Shown: positions 10,875 to 23,114 of the stretch, one piece after another
Layout: each line of letters begins with the position of its first letter
How positions within the stretch are numbered: position 1 is the stretch's first letter
From: Trichopria drosophilae
Taxonomy: Eukaryota; Arthropoda; Insecta; Hymenoptera; Diapriidae
NCBI GenBank assembly: GCA_030407085.1
Contig: CM059587.1
Span: 42,940,501 to 43,004,500, forward strand
Reading direction: 5' to 3'
DNA length: 64,000 nucleotides
Position numbers and translations under genes: made by a program
The notes under the pieces: generated by a model
What the model was told of the DNA's origin: nothing
The model's database searches: none
What the model saw: only the letters and a program-made list of their open reading frames with translations

Positions 10875-12879
10875 ATAATCTTTCCATCAGAAACCGTATG
10901 CTTACTACTCAATGTAAAAAATGTGCATTTCCTAAAAAGTTCTTTGATAAAATCAGTGATGTACGGTAACGGTGTTGGTATTATGGGTGACGCCGGACCA
11001 AAATTTTGTAAGTTACGTTATTATCGATGAAGTCGATTAAGTTCCAAAAACGCTTGCTTAGCCGTGCGTTTTTGTAGCTTTGTGTTTCTTATCTTGACGC
11101 GATTTTGCATTATAGATTGTAAGAAAAAATGGCTCCTTTTATAATTTCAAGATGCCCTAATTATGACAGAAGGGAAATTGAAAATTTCTGAATATTTTTG
11201 CTTCGTTTCGATATCAGACTGCAGTAAAAAGAACCACGAAATTTGTGACTTCTTTCTTTACACAAAAAATTGACATTTTATCGATAGGAAGAAAATCGAA
11301 TGCATAAATTTTGTAAAGGTAGTTATAAAATAAATAACGAATTTCTTTGTAAATTCTCGTGGCTAAATAGAAAATTCATGACTTGATTGTGCCGATTCTC
11401 TAATTGTGCCAGGCAACTTTGCATTGCATAATACGCATATTCACTTGTTATTGTTATTTATATCCTTTTTTAGTTTGCACATTTACCACAATTTTATTTT
11501 CAGTATTTTTTAAAGGATGGAGATATTTAGTAAATTTCAGACTTTTATTTACTTTTATCCATCTTAACTGAATATTATTGGATATGCTTTATACACAAAG
11601 ATATTATCATGACTATTATTATTATACGTTATATTCATATTATTAGTGGATATTTCAAAATCCTTTCATATACCATTTTGCGGTGTAGGTCGAGTTCACA
11701 TTTTATACTTTGGCAACTAAAACAGTAGGTCAATAAATTGAAACGATTATTACAGTCCGTGATCGTATTACTTATTAAATTTTGTTGTGTTTATTTGTTT
11801 GCCTTTATTAGTGAATTCCGATAGTATTACTAGACCAAAATGTTTCGCCATTAGTCTGTTCAGGGCCCGTATGAAATTTGAAACCTATCGGTATAATACG
11901 TACATGGTATCATTATACGTACGCCTCGCATCATGCTAATTAATTATCGGTAATTAATTGTATGAAATTGATATTGGACCATTTCGGCAGTATATTGTTA
12001 AATTGTTATAATTTGTAATTATATCTGAAAGTTCTATATGTGTAATTATGTCGAGCATACATTGTATAAATGTTGAGACTGCCCATTCATCGTATATCAG
12101 TTCTCGAAACGTCAAATATTTTTTTTTATCCTAACAACCGCGTTTTATCGCTGAAGATATCTATTATTGTTTACATTTTATAGAAGGATTTAATTATATA
12201 CGTTGATGTTTCGAAAATAATTGATTATTTCTACGAAAATTACTTTCAAACCATTTTTAACCAATATTCAATAGTGCAGTTTTTTAAATTGCAAATGTTA
12301 AATAACAAAATTAATAGAAAGATGTATTTTGTAACCACTTATGTCAAATATTTTATGTTACATTTAAGTCTCTGGCAAAGTAATTTTGTTAGGGATATGG
12401 GGAGCTTCGCGAATTGGCACCCGACTTTTCAAAATATAAAATGCTATTTCGAAAGAATTTTGAATGTAGTTGAATGTAGTGGAACTAATTTCGTTTGTAG
12501 TTACAGAAAAAAAAGTTACACGGGGTCCAAAAAAACTCAGCACCTCATTTTGAAAAATTTTTTGTTTCAATTTTTTTCCCGACAGAAAATTGTTTGTAGT
12601 TGATTGTAGTGAAGCAAGTTTAGTTTTTCGATGATCTTTAGAAATAATAACAAGCCATAAATAACTGCTGCCCGTGTTTTAGGACCTACTGCGTTAAATA
12701 ACGATTCAAACAACTATAATTAAAGAGGTTGCTGAGGATATGAGAGATATTAAAATATTTTTTACTGAGTGTTCAAAAAAACTTGAATATGTTACACATC
12801 CTCGGTATTAAAAAAAAAGTTTTTCGTGCCAATTTGTCAACAGCTTTTACTTTGTGAGGTTTATACGCATAATTCATTT
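10875..12879. other. AT-rich stretch, nothing firm
   Basis: No gene or element end is recognised. Two near-identical phrases with TGAATGTAGTTGAATGTAGT and TTGTAGTTGATTGTAGTGAA at about 12462-12482 and 12594-12614 hint at an old repeat. A 109-codon plus frame at 12274-12603 is AT-driven and unlike any family I know. Confidence 0.35.
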
Positions 12880-14157
12880 TTAACCCATTAAGTCCCGAAG
12901 ATGCAAAATTTTTAGTGGATTTTCGACCTTCATTTTCAACAGGAAATAAGATTAATATTGGCTTGAAAGTGACCAACCATACCATATAAGAGTATGCCCT
13001 TTCAATTGGTGTGGTCAAAATTGCTTTTAAATTGCTTTAAAAACCAATGTGGAGTATTTAAAATAAAAATGAACAAAATTCTGTGTGTTTCGTTTTTTGT
13101 GAATTTTTTTCACATCAATAATGTCGTGGGATCGATGCCTATTCGCAACCAAAATTGTACAAAATCTATGAAGTTCAACTAGAAATTTGTTTGTTTTGTC
13201 CCGAATCAACCTAACCTCTTCAAAACGTCAAGATGCTGAAAAAATTGATGATTTTTTTTGGGACATTTTTTTCTTGAATAATATAGACTTTAGAGAAAAT
13301 TTGCTAAGAACAAAAATAGTTTCGAATGACTCAAAGAATACTCTCAAATTTTATCAGAATGCATCGATACACTTTTTGATTTTTCGACAATTCGAAATTT
13401 TGAAAAAGTAATTTAAAACATCTCAAAAATTTGCGAACGTTCTTTAGTCAATTAAAAGACATTTTTGTTCTATGGAGATTTTCTCTAGTCTATAGTTTCC
13501 AAGAAAATAATTTGTTAAACTATCCTAGACTTCAAGACAAATAATTTATTTTCTTGAAAAATATGGACTAGAGGAAATTTCAATAGAGCAAAAAATGTCT
13601 TACAATAGACTAAAGAACCTTACTTTTTTTAATTACTTTTAAATTATTTCTTTCAAAATTTCGAATTTTTGAAAAATTAAAGTGTATCAATATATTCTGA
13701 TAAAATGTGAGAGTATTCTTTGGCTCATTCCAAACCATTTTTGTTCTTAGCAACTTTTCTGTAAAGTCTATAGTAATATAATTTCAATTTTCAATATATT
13801 GACATTTTGAAGAATTTACGTTGATTCGGGACAAAACAAACAAATTTCTAGTTGAAGTTCATAGATTTTATGCACTTTTGTTTGCGAATAGGCATCGATC
13901 CCACATTATTGATGTTCACATTTTTCCAAAAATTCACAAAAAACGAAATGCACAGAATTTTGTTCAATTTTTATTTAAAATGCGCCATATTGGTTTTTGA
14001 AGCAATTTAAATGCAATTTTGACCACACTTATCGAAAGGGCATACTCGAATATGGTAGGTTTGGTCACTTTCAAGCCAATATTAATCTTATTTCCTGTTG
14101 AGAATAAAGGTCAAAAATTAACTAAAAAACGAGCATCTCCTGGACTTAATGGGTTAC
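12880..14157. mobile_element. 1.27-kb foldback element with TTAA/CCCATTAA ends
   Basis: The whole segment folds on itself. The left arm starts TTAA then CCCATTAAGTCC (12880-12895), and the right arm ends GGACTTAATGGG then TTAC (to 14157). The two arms can be followed as inverted, diverged copies to a centre near 13530, for example AAGAAAATAATTTGTT against AAATAATTTATTTTCTT. Each arm is about 630 bases. TTAA flanks and C-rich ends are the hallmark of piggyBac-superfamily insertions; one base of the right flank has changed. No transposase is inside, so it would be non-autonomous. Its interior resembles that of the element at 46.57-47.58 kb. Arm divergence argues for an old insertion. Confidence 0.8.
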
Positions 14158-14159
14158 AT

Positions 14160-17100
14160 ATCTTCTTTTTCTTATCATTTTGGGTTGAATTTGGCACTGT
14201 CGAAAACTACAATAACAGTTATCAATATTTTAAATTTGAATATATGATTAGTGATATTCACGTATATTTACTAAGAAAAATTATTATATATAGAATACCT
14301 TAGGATAAACTAATACGAACTTGCGCGAGGGCGGGCAACTTACACAGCGTTAAATCGGCAATGAAAATGTTCATGGTTCATAGCCCGCCAAATTGATTTG
14401 TCGACTTCGGCCTTTCTTTTTTTTTAAATTGTAACAACCTTTCATCTTTACCACTATTGTGACAAATGAAAACTGTCCAGCATATGCAAATTATTTTAAT
14501 TGCACATAAAAAAAACTTGCAGGAGTTCAGGATACATACATTTGGACAAAATCGAAATATTTGTTTCATAATCCATCTACGTTCATCATGAGGCAATGTA
14601 CATATATAACATCAATTATTGTCGATTATTTAGAAATCTTAAATTGCTAAATAAACGACCCTCCTCTCGGTGCAATAAATCACAGTTTTAGACAAAATAA
14701 AACAATAAAGTATCAATAAGAGGAATCGCAATGATACCGTCGATGAACGGAAATAACGTCGCTAATTTGCATCCGCGACACTCCGATTAAGGTAGATCAG
14801 GGTGTACCTTGAAAACGACGTGTTCACCTAGTGTGGGCGAAAACCAATTTCAACAGACGTAAGCTGCGTGGTTCGGTTTCAGCCGAATAAAATTACACGG
14901 TTCATTGAACCAATTTACCCATCTCTTCGATCTTTCAACATCAGACGACAGATCTGCGAGGCCATATCAGATTCGCAAACGTTGCAATTATAGTGCGATT
15001 CATTACCTGCCGATCGAATTATCGAGTATTCTCTTTAATTAATACTGAACGGACGTTTTTCAAATGTATAGTCATTATCGAAACTTCACGTGCTCGATCA
15101 TAGTAATTGAAACATTTTATTCGAACATTCTGTTAGTTTATTAAAATAAGCATTAATCAAATTAAGTTCATGACATTTACACTGGAAAAATTGATGTTAT
15201 ATACACAAATTTAATATTAAATGTCAATCTTCTGTACCACTCCATGCGGAAGGATTTAAATCGATACTATTAATTTTTTGAAATTGATAAATATCATTGA
15301 AGTAGACTACAAACACACGAAGCAGCTTTTTAGGTATACAACAAAATTGAAAATGCACCCTACGTTTATTAATGCAGACATTTTTTTTGTGGCTGTGTTG
15401 TTGGTATTAGTTTTTGTTATATTACTCTCTTAATTTACAACGCATAATTACATATAAAATCTCTGGCTACACAACGAAGTCTGCATAATTTTATTGCACA
15501 TCACTTTGCTCATCGTCTGATTGTTCATTCAGTTTTGTCTTGTGTTACATGCCTACAACGCGGCTCATAGTTATAACGACATATTAAATTAATTTATGAG
15601 TTAAATGATGTTCGTTATTTTGGCTACCTCACACCAAACATTAATTTTGAGGACTTTGCGTTAATACTTTTACAACATTACTCCTGAAGACGATTCGAAA
15701 CTTTTAGCTGTGTCGATTGTTTAATCGGAGGGTTAATGCGAGTACTTTGAAAAAGATGTACAAACTGTTGTTAATAAAGGATGACGAAATTTTCGAACGG
15801 TTAGTGGACGTGATAAAACATATCTTCGAAAGCACGTCCGACGTATTCACATTATATTGAAATTAAAGGAGTTTTCATAGAGATGAATTGTGCTAATTCT
15901 AATAGTTACAATAGTAAACAAAAGAAAAGTAAAAACTAACATAACAAAATACTATAATTACATTGCCGAATATAGTCATCTTGAAAAGCTTGCATTGAAT
16001 TATGAAACCAGAATTAATTAATAGAACAATCACTTATTTTAAAAAAATAATAATACATCCTCATATTTTAAGAAATTATAATATTTATGACTGAAACAAA
16101 TAGCTACAGGAATATCATTAATTCTATTTGTAATTACACAATTCTGTCAGGATTAGAACTGACCGAAGTACTAGATGTTCTAAGTATATCTCATAATATC
16201 AATGTCTGTGTATAAAATAATGCTATAAATTAATTAAGGCGATTGTTTGCAATAGGATCATGATCAAGGCAAAGTTCAGTAATATTCATTCGAGTGAATG
16301 TTTAATTAAATAAAATTTTGAAGCGAGTAGACGGACGGTGATTTCTATTTAGCACGAGACTTCAAGTCTTACATATTTCATTTTAACCTAAATTACATCC
16401 ATTGAATACTATTCTTGTAAACTTCCAATTTCTAATTAAATTTCCACGTAAATAAAATCAAAGTACCAAAGTAATTTTAAAGAATACTAATTTAGTATAC
16501 ATATCCTGACCCAGATTCAAAAGTTCCCTTAACAACAAATTTACTGTTGTATACAAATGGCCCAGCAATAAAGAGGTTATGATTAAAAATGTTCAGTTTC
16601 GGTTTGTTTGTGACGCAAACTTCAGTGGTACAGTAATTGGAAAACAATCTGTAAGGTTACAAAAATATGACTTCTGAGCAGGAATTTATAGCAAGTTTAA
16701 ATAAAACATGCCTAAATCTGGGCCAGAAGATTCAGGCCTCCTAGTTTGAATTTTTCAAAGCAGATTATCACCACGCATGCAATACTAGGAATTTTGAAAA
16801 TTATTCCCATAAATCAAATGTATAATAACAATACTTGAATGACGCACATTATGTTAAATAATAAATTTGAAATTATAATCCCTAATAAATTTCCTCATCC
16901 CCCATACGTGCAAATTGTGGTAGGTGAGTTGATACGGATTGCATTTAATCAATTCGCGTGATTTTATGATTATCTGATTGGAAACTTCTCACTACATGCT
17001 CATCAAACTTCGATTTATTTTCTCTTTTAATTAATATCAACCACATATTGGCATGCTACAACATCGTAACGATGATTCATGAAGATAATAATCAAAATAC

Positions 17101-17865
17101 CAATATCTGCCACAATACTAGTTTTCAATATATAAATGTATTTATATCGACACTCAATTACAGTGTGAAAATATAGATAATAAAATAAAATTCTAACTAA
17201 AATACTTCGAAAAAAATCGACAAACAACAAAATATAGTTGAATCAATACTTCTCAAAAAATGGCTTCACTTTTACAATTATATGTATTTTTACCTAAAAA
17301 GTTACTATTCGCATTTAATGTGTTTAAAGTTTTATTGAAAAATAAAATGTTGACTATATAATTGGAAGTCCTGAAATTCTTTATTATATTTTAGCCTTTT
17401 ACATCAGTTTTTCCAAAGAATCAACATTTAAAAACAACCCTACCTTTCTACTAGCTTCTGATACAGGTCTTCACAATAAACATCAGTAAACTCGGTAGTC
17501 ATATAGGTACTACAAAATTTTTCTCTGCTTTGCGAGTCTTCTTCTCTATTTGAAATAGGTAGATTTTATTAACATTTTAATTCATTGACAAAAAGAGATA
17601 AAATTAATGTTTAAAAACAATAGAACATTAAGAATCTATTAGAAACCATAATTTCTTTTTTCTAAATTACAAAAACAACGACCTACACCGAAGACAGCCT
17701 AAGAAATTTGGTTTGTTATTATATTTATTCATTTAATGCTTAAAGTATTCATAAGAATAAGTACAATTATAATTTCAAACGTTCATTTTGTTGTGAAGGT
17801 CTAGTTAGTCCTAAATTAGATGCCCATTGACATTTACAACAAAAACATGAGGACGCTATATAAAA
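14160..17865. other. mostly AT-rich stretch with a CpG-richer patch
   Basis: From about 14720 to 15020 the sequence is richer in CG dinucleotides (GAACGGAAATAACGTCGC, CATCCGCGACACTCC) with stops in all frames, which suits a regulatory or conserved non-coding block. The rest is AT-rich. A short plus-strand frame at 15756-15860 looks more protein-like than its neighbours and is listed as an observation. I see no transposon ends or RNA genes. Confidence 0.35.
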
Positions 17866-17885
17866 GATAGTTAGGCTTACTGCGA

Positions 17886-18030
17886 AAAAAAATAGATAGT
17901 TAGGCTTACTACTTGCGTAGTAAAATATGGACCAGACATCTTTCGTTGTTGTTCTTACTAACGCCTACTACGAAAGATGTCGGGTCCGTATTTTACTACT
18001 GAAGTAATAAGCCCAACCACCTATTTTTTC
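17886..18030. mobile_element. short hairpin MITE
   Basis: The left arm 17886-17948 and right arm 17968-18030 are inverted copies. Examples are TTACTACTTGCGTAGTAAAA against TTTTACTACTGAAGTAATAA, and ACATCTTTCGT against ACGAAAGATGT. The loop is about 19 bases. The outer edges are AAAAAATAG and CTATTTTTTCC. A direct copy of GATAGTTAGGCTTACT lies just outside the left arm at 17866-17881, so the left edge was duplicated. No coding capacity. Confidence 0.7.
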
Positions 18031-18039
18031 CTATGTAGT

Positions 18040-19380
18040 GTTGGCCAATTAAACGCGTTTACAATGCTCCTGGGAAATTGTTAAGATCAACTTTTGTGTT
18101 GAAGCATATTCATTCAATTAATATATCTATTCGTTAGAGTTTGAAATGATGACCATTACATTGAATGGAAATAAATTACAAATAAAACAATTACTGCAGC
18201 ATCTGCTTCTAAAATGGTATTTTATTAGCCTCATAATAGTTTTAGAAAGACCGAAGCACCACAGAAAATGTTGAATTATTCCTTCATATTTTATGAATGA
18301 ATCATGAATAAGGCTTATCAGCTCATGTGTTTCACGCTTAGAAGAATAAAAATTGAAATGATAGACATTTACAGGATTTTAAAGCCGATTTAATTTCGAA
18401 TCACTCGACAACTGGAACATATTACGAAATTGGAATGGTTGTTAAAGTAACTTGCATGAAGTTTGAGTAGTTGTTCAAGTTAAGCGGATAACAGGTGCCA
18501 GTTAAAGAAAAATCAATTCACATTGCAAGAAAACGTTAAAACAGTTTATAACAAATCCAATAATAATGACCTTCAACAATTCAGATATTTTATGGGAAAC
18601 GATTCGATATTACCATAACTGATACAATATGGTTGCACTTTTTCTAGCTTTTCCAATAAAAGAATATGCCGACACTTTTTTATTTTTTTGGTTCCCACTT
18701 CCTTCAGACTATTACGAGAACAAACTGTTGTCTTCTTCCTCGAGTCAACTTACATCAGTCCGTTTGCAGAAGAACAATCCTAGTAGAAATGTTAAAATCT
18801 AGAAAAAATAAACTATGGACCCCATTAAAATAAAAGAAGAAACAAGAGTTCCTCATTTCAAACAAAAAAAAACTTCAAAGACTGCAGAGGGGTTGTTTGT
18901 TTATCTCGACCGTAGAAAGCATCGAAGGCATTCGTGGTTGATTCATCTTAGTTATTATAGTACGATATCAGGAATTGATGAATCGCGAATTTTGGAAAGT
19001 CATATTTGTGACACCTGAAGGAAAAATATAAATGTGAGAAAGAATTCAAAGAAGAGGAGACCTGTTTCAGTTTGGTGTGAAAATTTATTATTTTACCTAC
19101 AGTTGTTATAATTCCACGTAATATTATACGTTATTGATTATATCGATTCCACTTATCGTTACATACGAGTGTTTCGGTTATGCGAATTTTTGTGGTATAC
19201 ACGTTTTCTAATAATTTTTTAGATAAAATTTAGTAGATAATGGCTCTGTATCAAAATGTTTTAAAATCTTGTTACATTTTGCTCCCGAAATTTGATTACT
19301 GTATTTAGAATTATCCATCATTGACCACTCCAATTTTGCGATTTAAAGGGAGCTCTAAGATTCGTAGTCAAGCTAAGTAG
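18040..19380. other. AT-rich stretch, nothing firm
   Basis: No gene, splice pair, repeat or element end is recognised. A 67-codon plus frame at 18815-19018 resembles no family I know and lacks splice or promoter support. Confidence 0.35.
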
Positions 19381-19645
19381 TCCTGCTCGGGGCTTGCACT
19401 AACGAATTCCTTGTGGTAACTTTGCTGAGGCCGTCGAACTAAAACGAAGGCATCGCGTCGAGTGCCTGGTGCCCCCCACCACGGGACCGATTCTCGCGAA
19501 TTTTCCCCTTCCATTCTCCCTTCCATTTAAACCGCGAAATATGAACAGATTGTGCCGAAGGATATTGTGGGTGTCGCGACATGTCGGTGCACAGTGTACT
19601 TGGGGCAGTATCGAGTAGATTAGTACGTCCCTTCAAAACTTTTTT
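19380..19645. other. CpG-richer island
   Basis: The block contains repeated CG-rich phrases (CATCGCGTCGAGTGCCTGG, GTGTCGCGACATGTCGG) in AT-rich surroundings. Minus-strand frames are open only for about 65 codons and are unrecognised. No TATA box or initiator is identifiable with confidence. It is a candidate regulatory or promoter-proximal element only by composition. Confidence 0.3.
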
Positions 19646-19866
19646 CTAAAAACCGGTGACACATGTTTCTATCGCATCACCAAATTCGTGGATGCCTGCC
19701 AGTAGAACACCATTTTTTGAGTGCTGTAACTTTCAAATTTTAAAAGATATGGAGTGCGGTTGACTTCTATTTCTATTGTGAATAAGATAATGTCCTTAAA
19801 ATATTTTAAAAAGAACTCCAATTGTTCAAGTGTTCAATTTCCAACAAAAGTCATCAACATCAACGT

Positions 19867-20100
19867 CAGACATTTAACAAAACCGACTTAAAAAAAAACA
19901 GATATTTCAAAATGCAGACATATTTTGAAAGACTGCTTTTTTTGAAATGTCTGGTTTCTTAATCTCTATTTTTTTTAAATGTCTGGTTTTTTGAATGTAT
20001 GGTTTTTGAATGTCTGTTTTTTGTAATGTCTGGTTTTTGAATGTCTGTTTTTTGTAAAGTCTGGTTTATGAATGTCTGTTTTTTTAAATGTCTGTATTTT
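19867..20100. repeat. degenerate AATGTCTGGTTTTTG minisatellite with inverted lead-in
   Basis: From about 19943 to 20100 a unit of roughly 17 bases (AATGTCTG plus a T-rich tail) is repeated about eight times with small changes. Just upstream, from 19867 to 19940, the same words appear inverted (CAGACATTT, GCAGACATATTTTG), so the array can fold back. T-run length differences between units suggest replication slippage. No gene. Confidence 0.7.
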
Positions 20101-20773
20101 TATTTGTCGTGGTTTTGAGGTGCACCCAATTTTATTTTTCTAAAAAACTCTTTCTAAAAGTTGCATCTCCACATTTGCAATGGCTGGAGATATGGGAGAG
20201 CTGATAGAACCTTCAGAACAACTAAGAAAAGTTTCAGAAGTAACATTTTTAAATTTGAAATACGTGTAACTCAAAATTAAAAACTAGTGTTGGCGTGGTG
20301 CCTCGCTCGCTTCGCTCGCTCAGAAACTTCGACCCAGTGGAGAGTCGGCTATTCCTTAAGACTCGTTTGTTTACTAACAGCTTTCAATTATATCATAAAA
20401 TTATATTGATATTTGGGGGTCCAATCATATTTAGGTCCAAGTGGCTTCGATAGATGTGTTACAACAATATAGTGTTTCTTATATGTATGAAAATTGAAAA
20501 TGAGCATTTTCAAAACTTCGACCCCGACAACAGGCCAGCCGAAGTATTAATAAATAAGAGTTGCAAAACATTTACTTCAAGCACTTGTATTGTAATAGAC
20601 TATTCGATGCATATTACATGTTTACTGTGTTTTACTAATTAATGTCTGTATTATTATGATATTATATATACAATATATATACATATAATTCGTCAAAGAT
20701 ATCTTGAAAGTGTCGAAAAAATCTATGACGGATATCTTATAGATATCTATAAGACATGTTTTAGATATACCGA

Positions 20774-20868
20774 AATAGTTATTTTCGTATCAAGGGCGTA
20801 AAAGAACTTTGCGCCCGTAGGTGGTCACCGCGCCCGAGGAGCTGGCAAAGACTACCCCTGGGGGGTAG
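20774..20868 (+). repeat. half copy of the AATAGT/GGGCG palindrome family
   Basis: It begins AATAGTTATTTTCGTATC then AAGGGCGTAAAA and TTTGCGCCCGTAGG, followed by GGTCACCGCGCCCGAGG and AGCTGGCAAAGACTACC. The order of arm, GGGCG dyad and GC-rich stem matches the copies at 7.8 and 58.9 kb. The mirrored right half is missing. The next sequence, from about 20869, belongs to another repeat. Confidence 0.55.
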
Positions 20869-21352
20869 GGTGTCGAAACGTCGAAATTTGATGAAAAACT
20901 ATAGGGTAATTTTTTTGCAGACAATAGTCATAAACATTTTAAACCAGTTTTTATGGAATTATCGTTGACTTTAGGAAGAAAATGCATACGACCTTTTTTG
21001 TAGAGAATTTCATTTCTTTTTTGTTTGAAACATTTTTTAATAAAATTTGTATTTTTCAAAATAAATGCAAAAAACTACAAAGAAACTTAATTGGGGCTAA
21101 TTTTTTTTAGTAATGGACGGGTGGATCTGCCCCAAAATCTAATCAGATCTAAGTTATGTCAAGACACGTATTTTAAAAAAAAAATTATGTCGATACGCTT
21201 ATCCGTTCGCGAGTTATGGCGAGACAAAAAAAACGGGACGTACGGACGTACGTACGTACAAGATCACGGACACAAATTTTTTTATTGTTGATTTGGGTTC
21301 CTTAGGGTCTGAAACGTCGACATTTGATGAAAAACTATATGGTAATTTTTTT
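20869..21352. repeat. segment bounded by a 50-base direct repeat
   Basis: The words GAAACGTCGAAATTTGATGA then AAAACTATAGGGTAATTTTT at 20874-20916 recur with four or so changes at 21310-21352. The start-to-start distance is about 435 bases. Between them are T-rich sequence and the phrase GTTCGCGAGTTATGGCGAGA, followed by an ACGT-repeat palindrome (GTACGGACGTACGTACGTAC) at about 21239-21259. It looks like a dispersed repeat with direct terminal copies, or a tandem duplication of which one unit plus a start remains. No frame of note. Confidence 0.5.
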
Positions 21353-21589
21353 GCCCGAAGTAACCAAATTCAATACTTCGTCCAGACTTAGTCTGGGTCG
21401 AAGTAATTACACATAATATGAATACTGCAAATGCCCAAGTGCTTTTGTTTTCACTATAATTGTCAATAAGTATTTATGTGAAAATATTTCTGAACACGTT
21501 TTAAGTAATGCACATTCAGTTCCGATAATGAGCAACATTGAAGACCTTTGGAGTGTTTCAAGCACCAAAGCTCAAACTAGTAAGTAAGA

Positions 21590-22020
21590 ACAAATCTGGA
21601 AATCGGGCGGAAAGCCTGTTCCAGGTAGGAATAAATCGTTGCCCGGCAATCTGCATACGCGTATTAAATCGATGGGCCGCAGTAACGCGCTGAAAGCGAT
21701 CGGACGAATGCGAATATGTCGGAGGGACTGGTTGTTCAATAAGAGCTCCGGGAACACGATACGCGGCTGTGCCTGGCACAAATCCGGATGCTTTATCGGC
21801 CGTATGCTTTATGTAGCTGTGGCGACAACCACCCGGTTGACACGTGTCGTTTATGCCCGTACGTGCGTTTCTGCGTGCATGCACGCGCGTAAAGTAGCAA
21901 CAAGCCCGTTGCGTCATCGTATCCGGAATAATGCTGGTTACATTCCGTCGTTCATCATAAACCATCCGACAATCCATGGATGCTGCACAGCGCACCGCGC
22001 ATTGCGATGAATCTAACTCG
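21590..22020. other. CpG-richer island open in several frames
   Basis: The stretch carries many CG dinucleotides (GCATACGCGTATTAAATCGA, GTACGTGCGTTTCTGCGTGC). It is open for 145 codons on minus (21558-21995) and 123 on plus (21639-22010), with overlapping frames on both strands, so composition explains the openness. No product is recognised and no good splice pair bounds it. It is a candidate conserved regulatory block, or an exon of an unknown gene. Confidence 0.35.
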
Positions 22021-22690
22021 GATTGATACGGGGCTCGTCAATTTTCGAACTTGTACAGAAAATCGTTACAATACTTTTTTAGATTGATGTTCCTATGAAT
22101 CTTCATACATATTGCAAACGCGTCTACGTTTCTACAATTGTTGGTTCATTGATCCAGAATCGAACGAGGTTACTGTTTCGAAAGGGGGCCAGTTTTATCT
22201 CCCAGGTCAGTAAACATATGTTGTATCATTTCTGGTATTTTCCTATTTTGAAACGAGGATAATACCAGTTATGGTAATTTGAAAGGTTTGTCTGGTAAAC
22301 ATAGCTCGCATCAATGTATTAATTTCCTGTTTTGGAGGTTTCATACGAAGATTGGGATACACAAGATATCTATTTAATTTGGTATATGGTAGTATCCTCT
22401 TTGGCAACAATACAAATACAGAATATATTAGGCATAGAGAAAAGAGGTCTTCCATGACCGGTCATACTACACCGACCTCCCGGCGTTTGTCATAGGTGGC
22501 ACTCTCTTCCGTATTGTGACTGAAACGTTGTCATCATATTCACAATTTATTCAAAGGTTCCGTTTATTCTTTTCATTTTATTCCATGGTTATCACATCCG
22601 ATTACATTTTGACAAGTGGCATTAATTTACAAGCTTCATAAGACTTCAGTTTATGACGAAGTATGACAAAGAATAGTTTCTAGTTCTGTT
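22020..22690. other. AT-rich stretch, possible LINE 3' remainder
   Basis: This follows the reverse-transcriptase relic on the minus strand and may include its decayed downstream part. I could not align it to a LINE C-terminus. A 70-codon minus frame at 22243-22455 is unrecognised. Confidence 0.25.
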
Positions 22691-23112
22691 TTATTAGCAA
22701 ATAATCGAAATGTGGTATAACAAAAGACAAGTTGAACAAATTAATAGGAAGAGAATATTTGCTTGCTTGGAACTGCCGCAAGGAAGGATACACCATCTTC
22801 GATATGTCGATTTTCATTCCAAGAAAATGTAGAATCTATTATGAAGCCAAGATTTCGTGTTGGCCTTGGAATAAATTGTTCATTATTACTGATGGAAGTG
22901 CAAAGAGGAATTTACATTTGTATAGTAAGAACTTCTCTCATAGCTTTAGCTTTATTCAAATTGTTTTCAAGATCGTTCTACGGCGCCGAACTATACAATC
23001 TTCCAGCTTCATCAGGAATGTGATCAACGACAGTTTTGATATCGATCGGATGACATTTACAGAATATTTAAGTGTCATCTACATAAATCATGTGACACGA
23101 ATGCAGAAGTAT
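22690..23112 (-). pseudogene. LINE (non-LTR retrotransposon) reverse-transcriptase fragment
   Basis: Minus-strand translation gives the catalytic palm motif YVDDT at 23071-23085, then HPIDIKTVVDHIPDEAGRLY, LNKAKAMRE, and the downstream block RNLGFIIDSTFSWN near 22816-22858. This is the order seen after the Y[AV]DD box in jockey/I-type LINE polymerases, where a short N.G.xLN.xK block and an LGv.iD..LsW block follow. Near 22695-22710 the frame shifts to HFDY. In-frame stops (just after YVDDT, after SSAP and after TIQM) show it is dead. The N-terminal palm, the endonuclease and the 5' part are absent. The clade is uncertain. Plus-strand frames over the same interval are shadows. Confidence 0.75.
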
Positions 23113-23114
23113 TA

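Noticed and set aside
16880..16932. Donor-like GTAG|GTGAGTT as a recursive site
   Set aside because: The bases before it are purine-rich (AAATTGTGGTAG), so there is no polypyrimidine tract.
20280..20330. CTCGCTCGCTTCGCTCGCTC as another GGCGAAGCC-type stem
   Set aside because: It is a simple CGCT repeat without the AATAGT arm or the GGGCG dyad.
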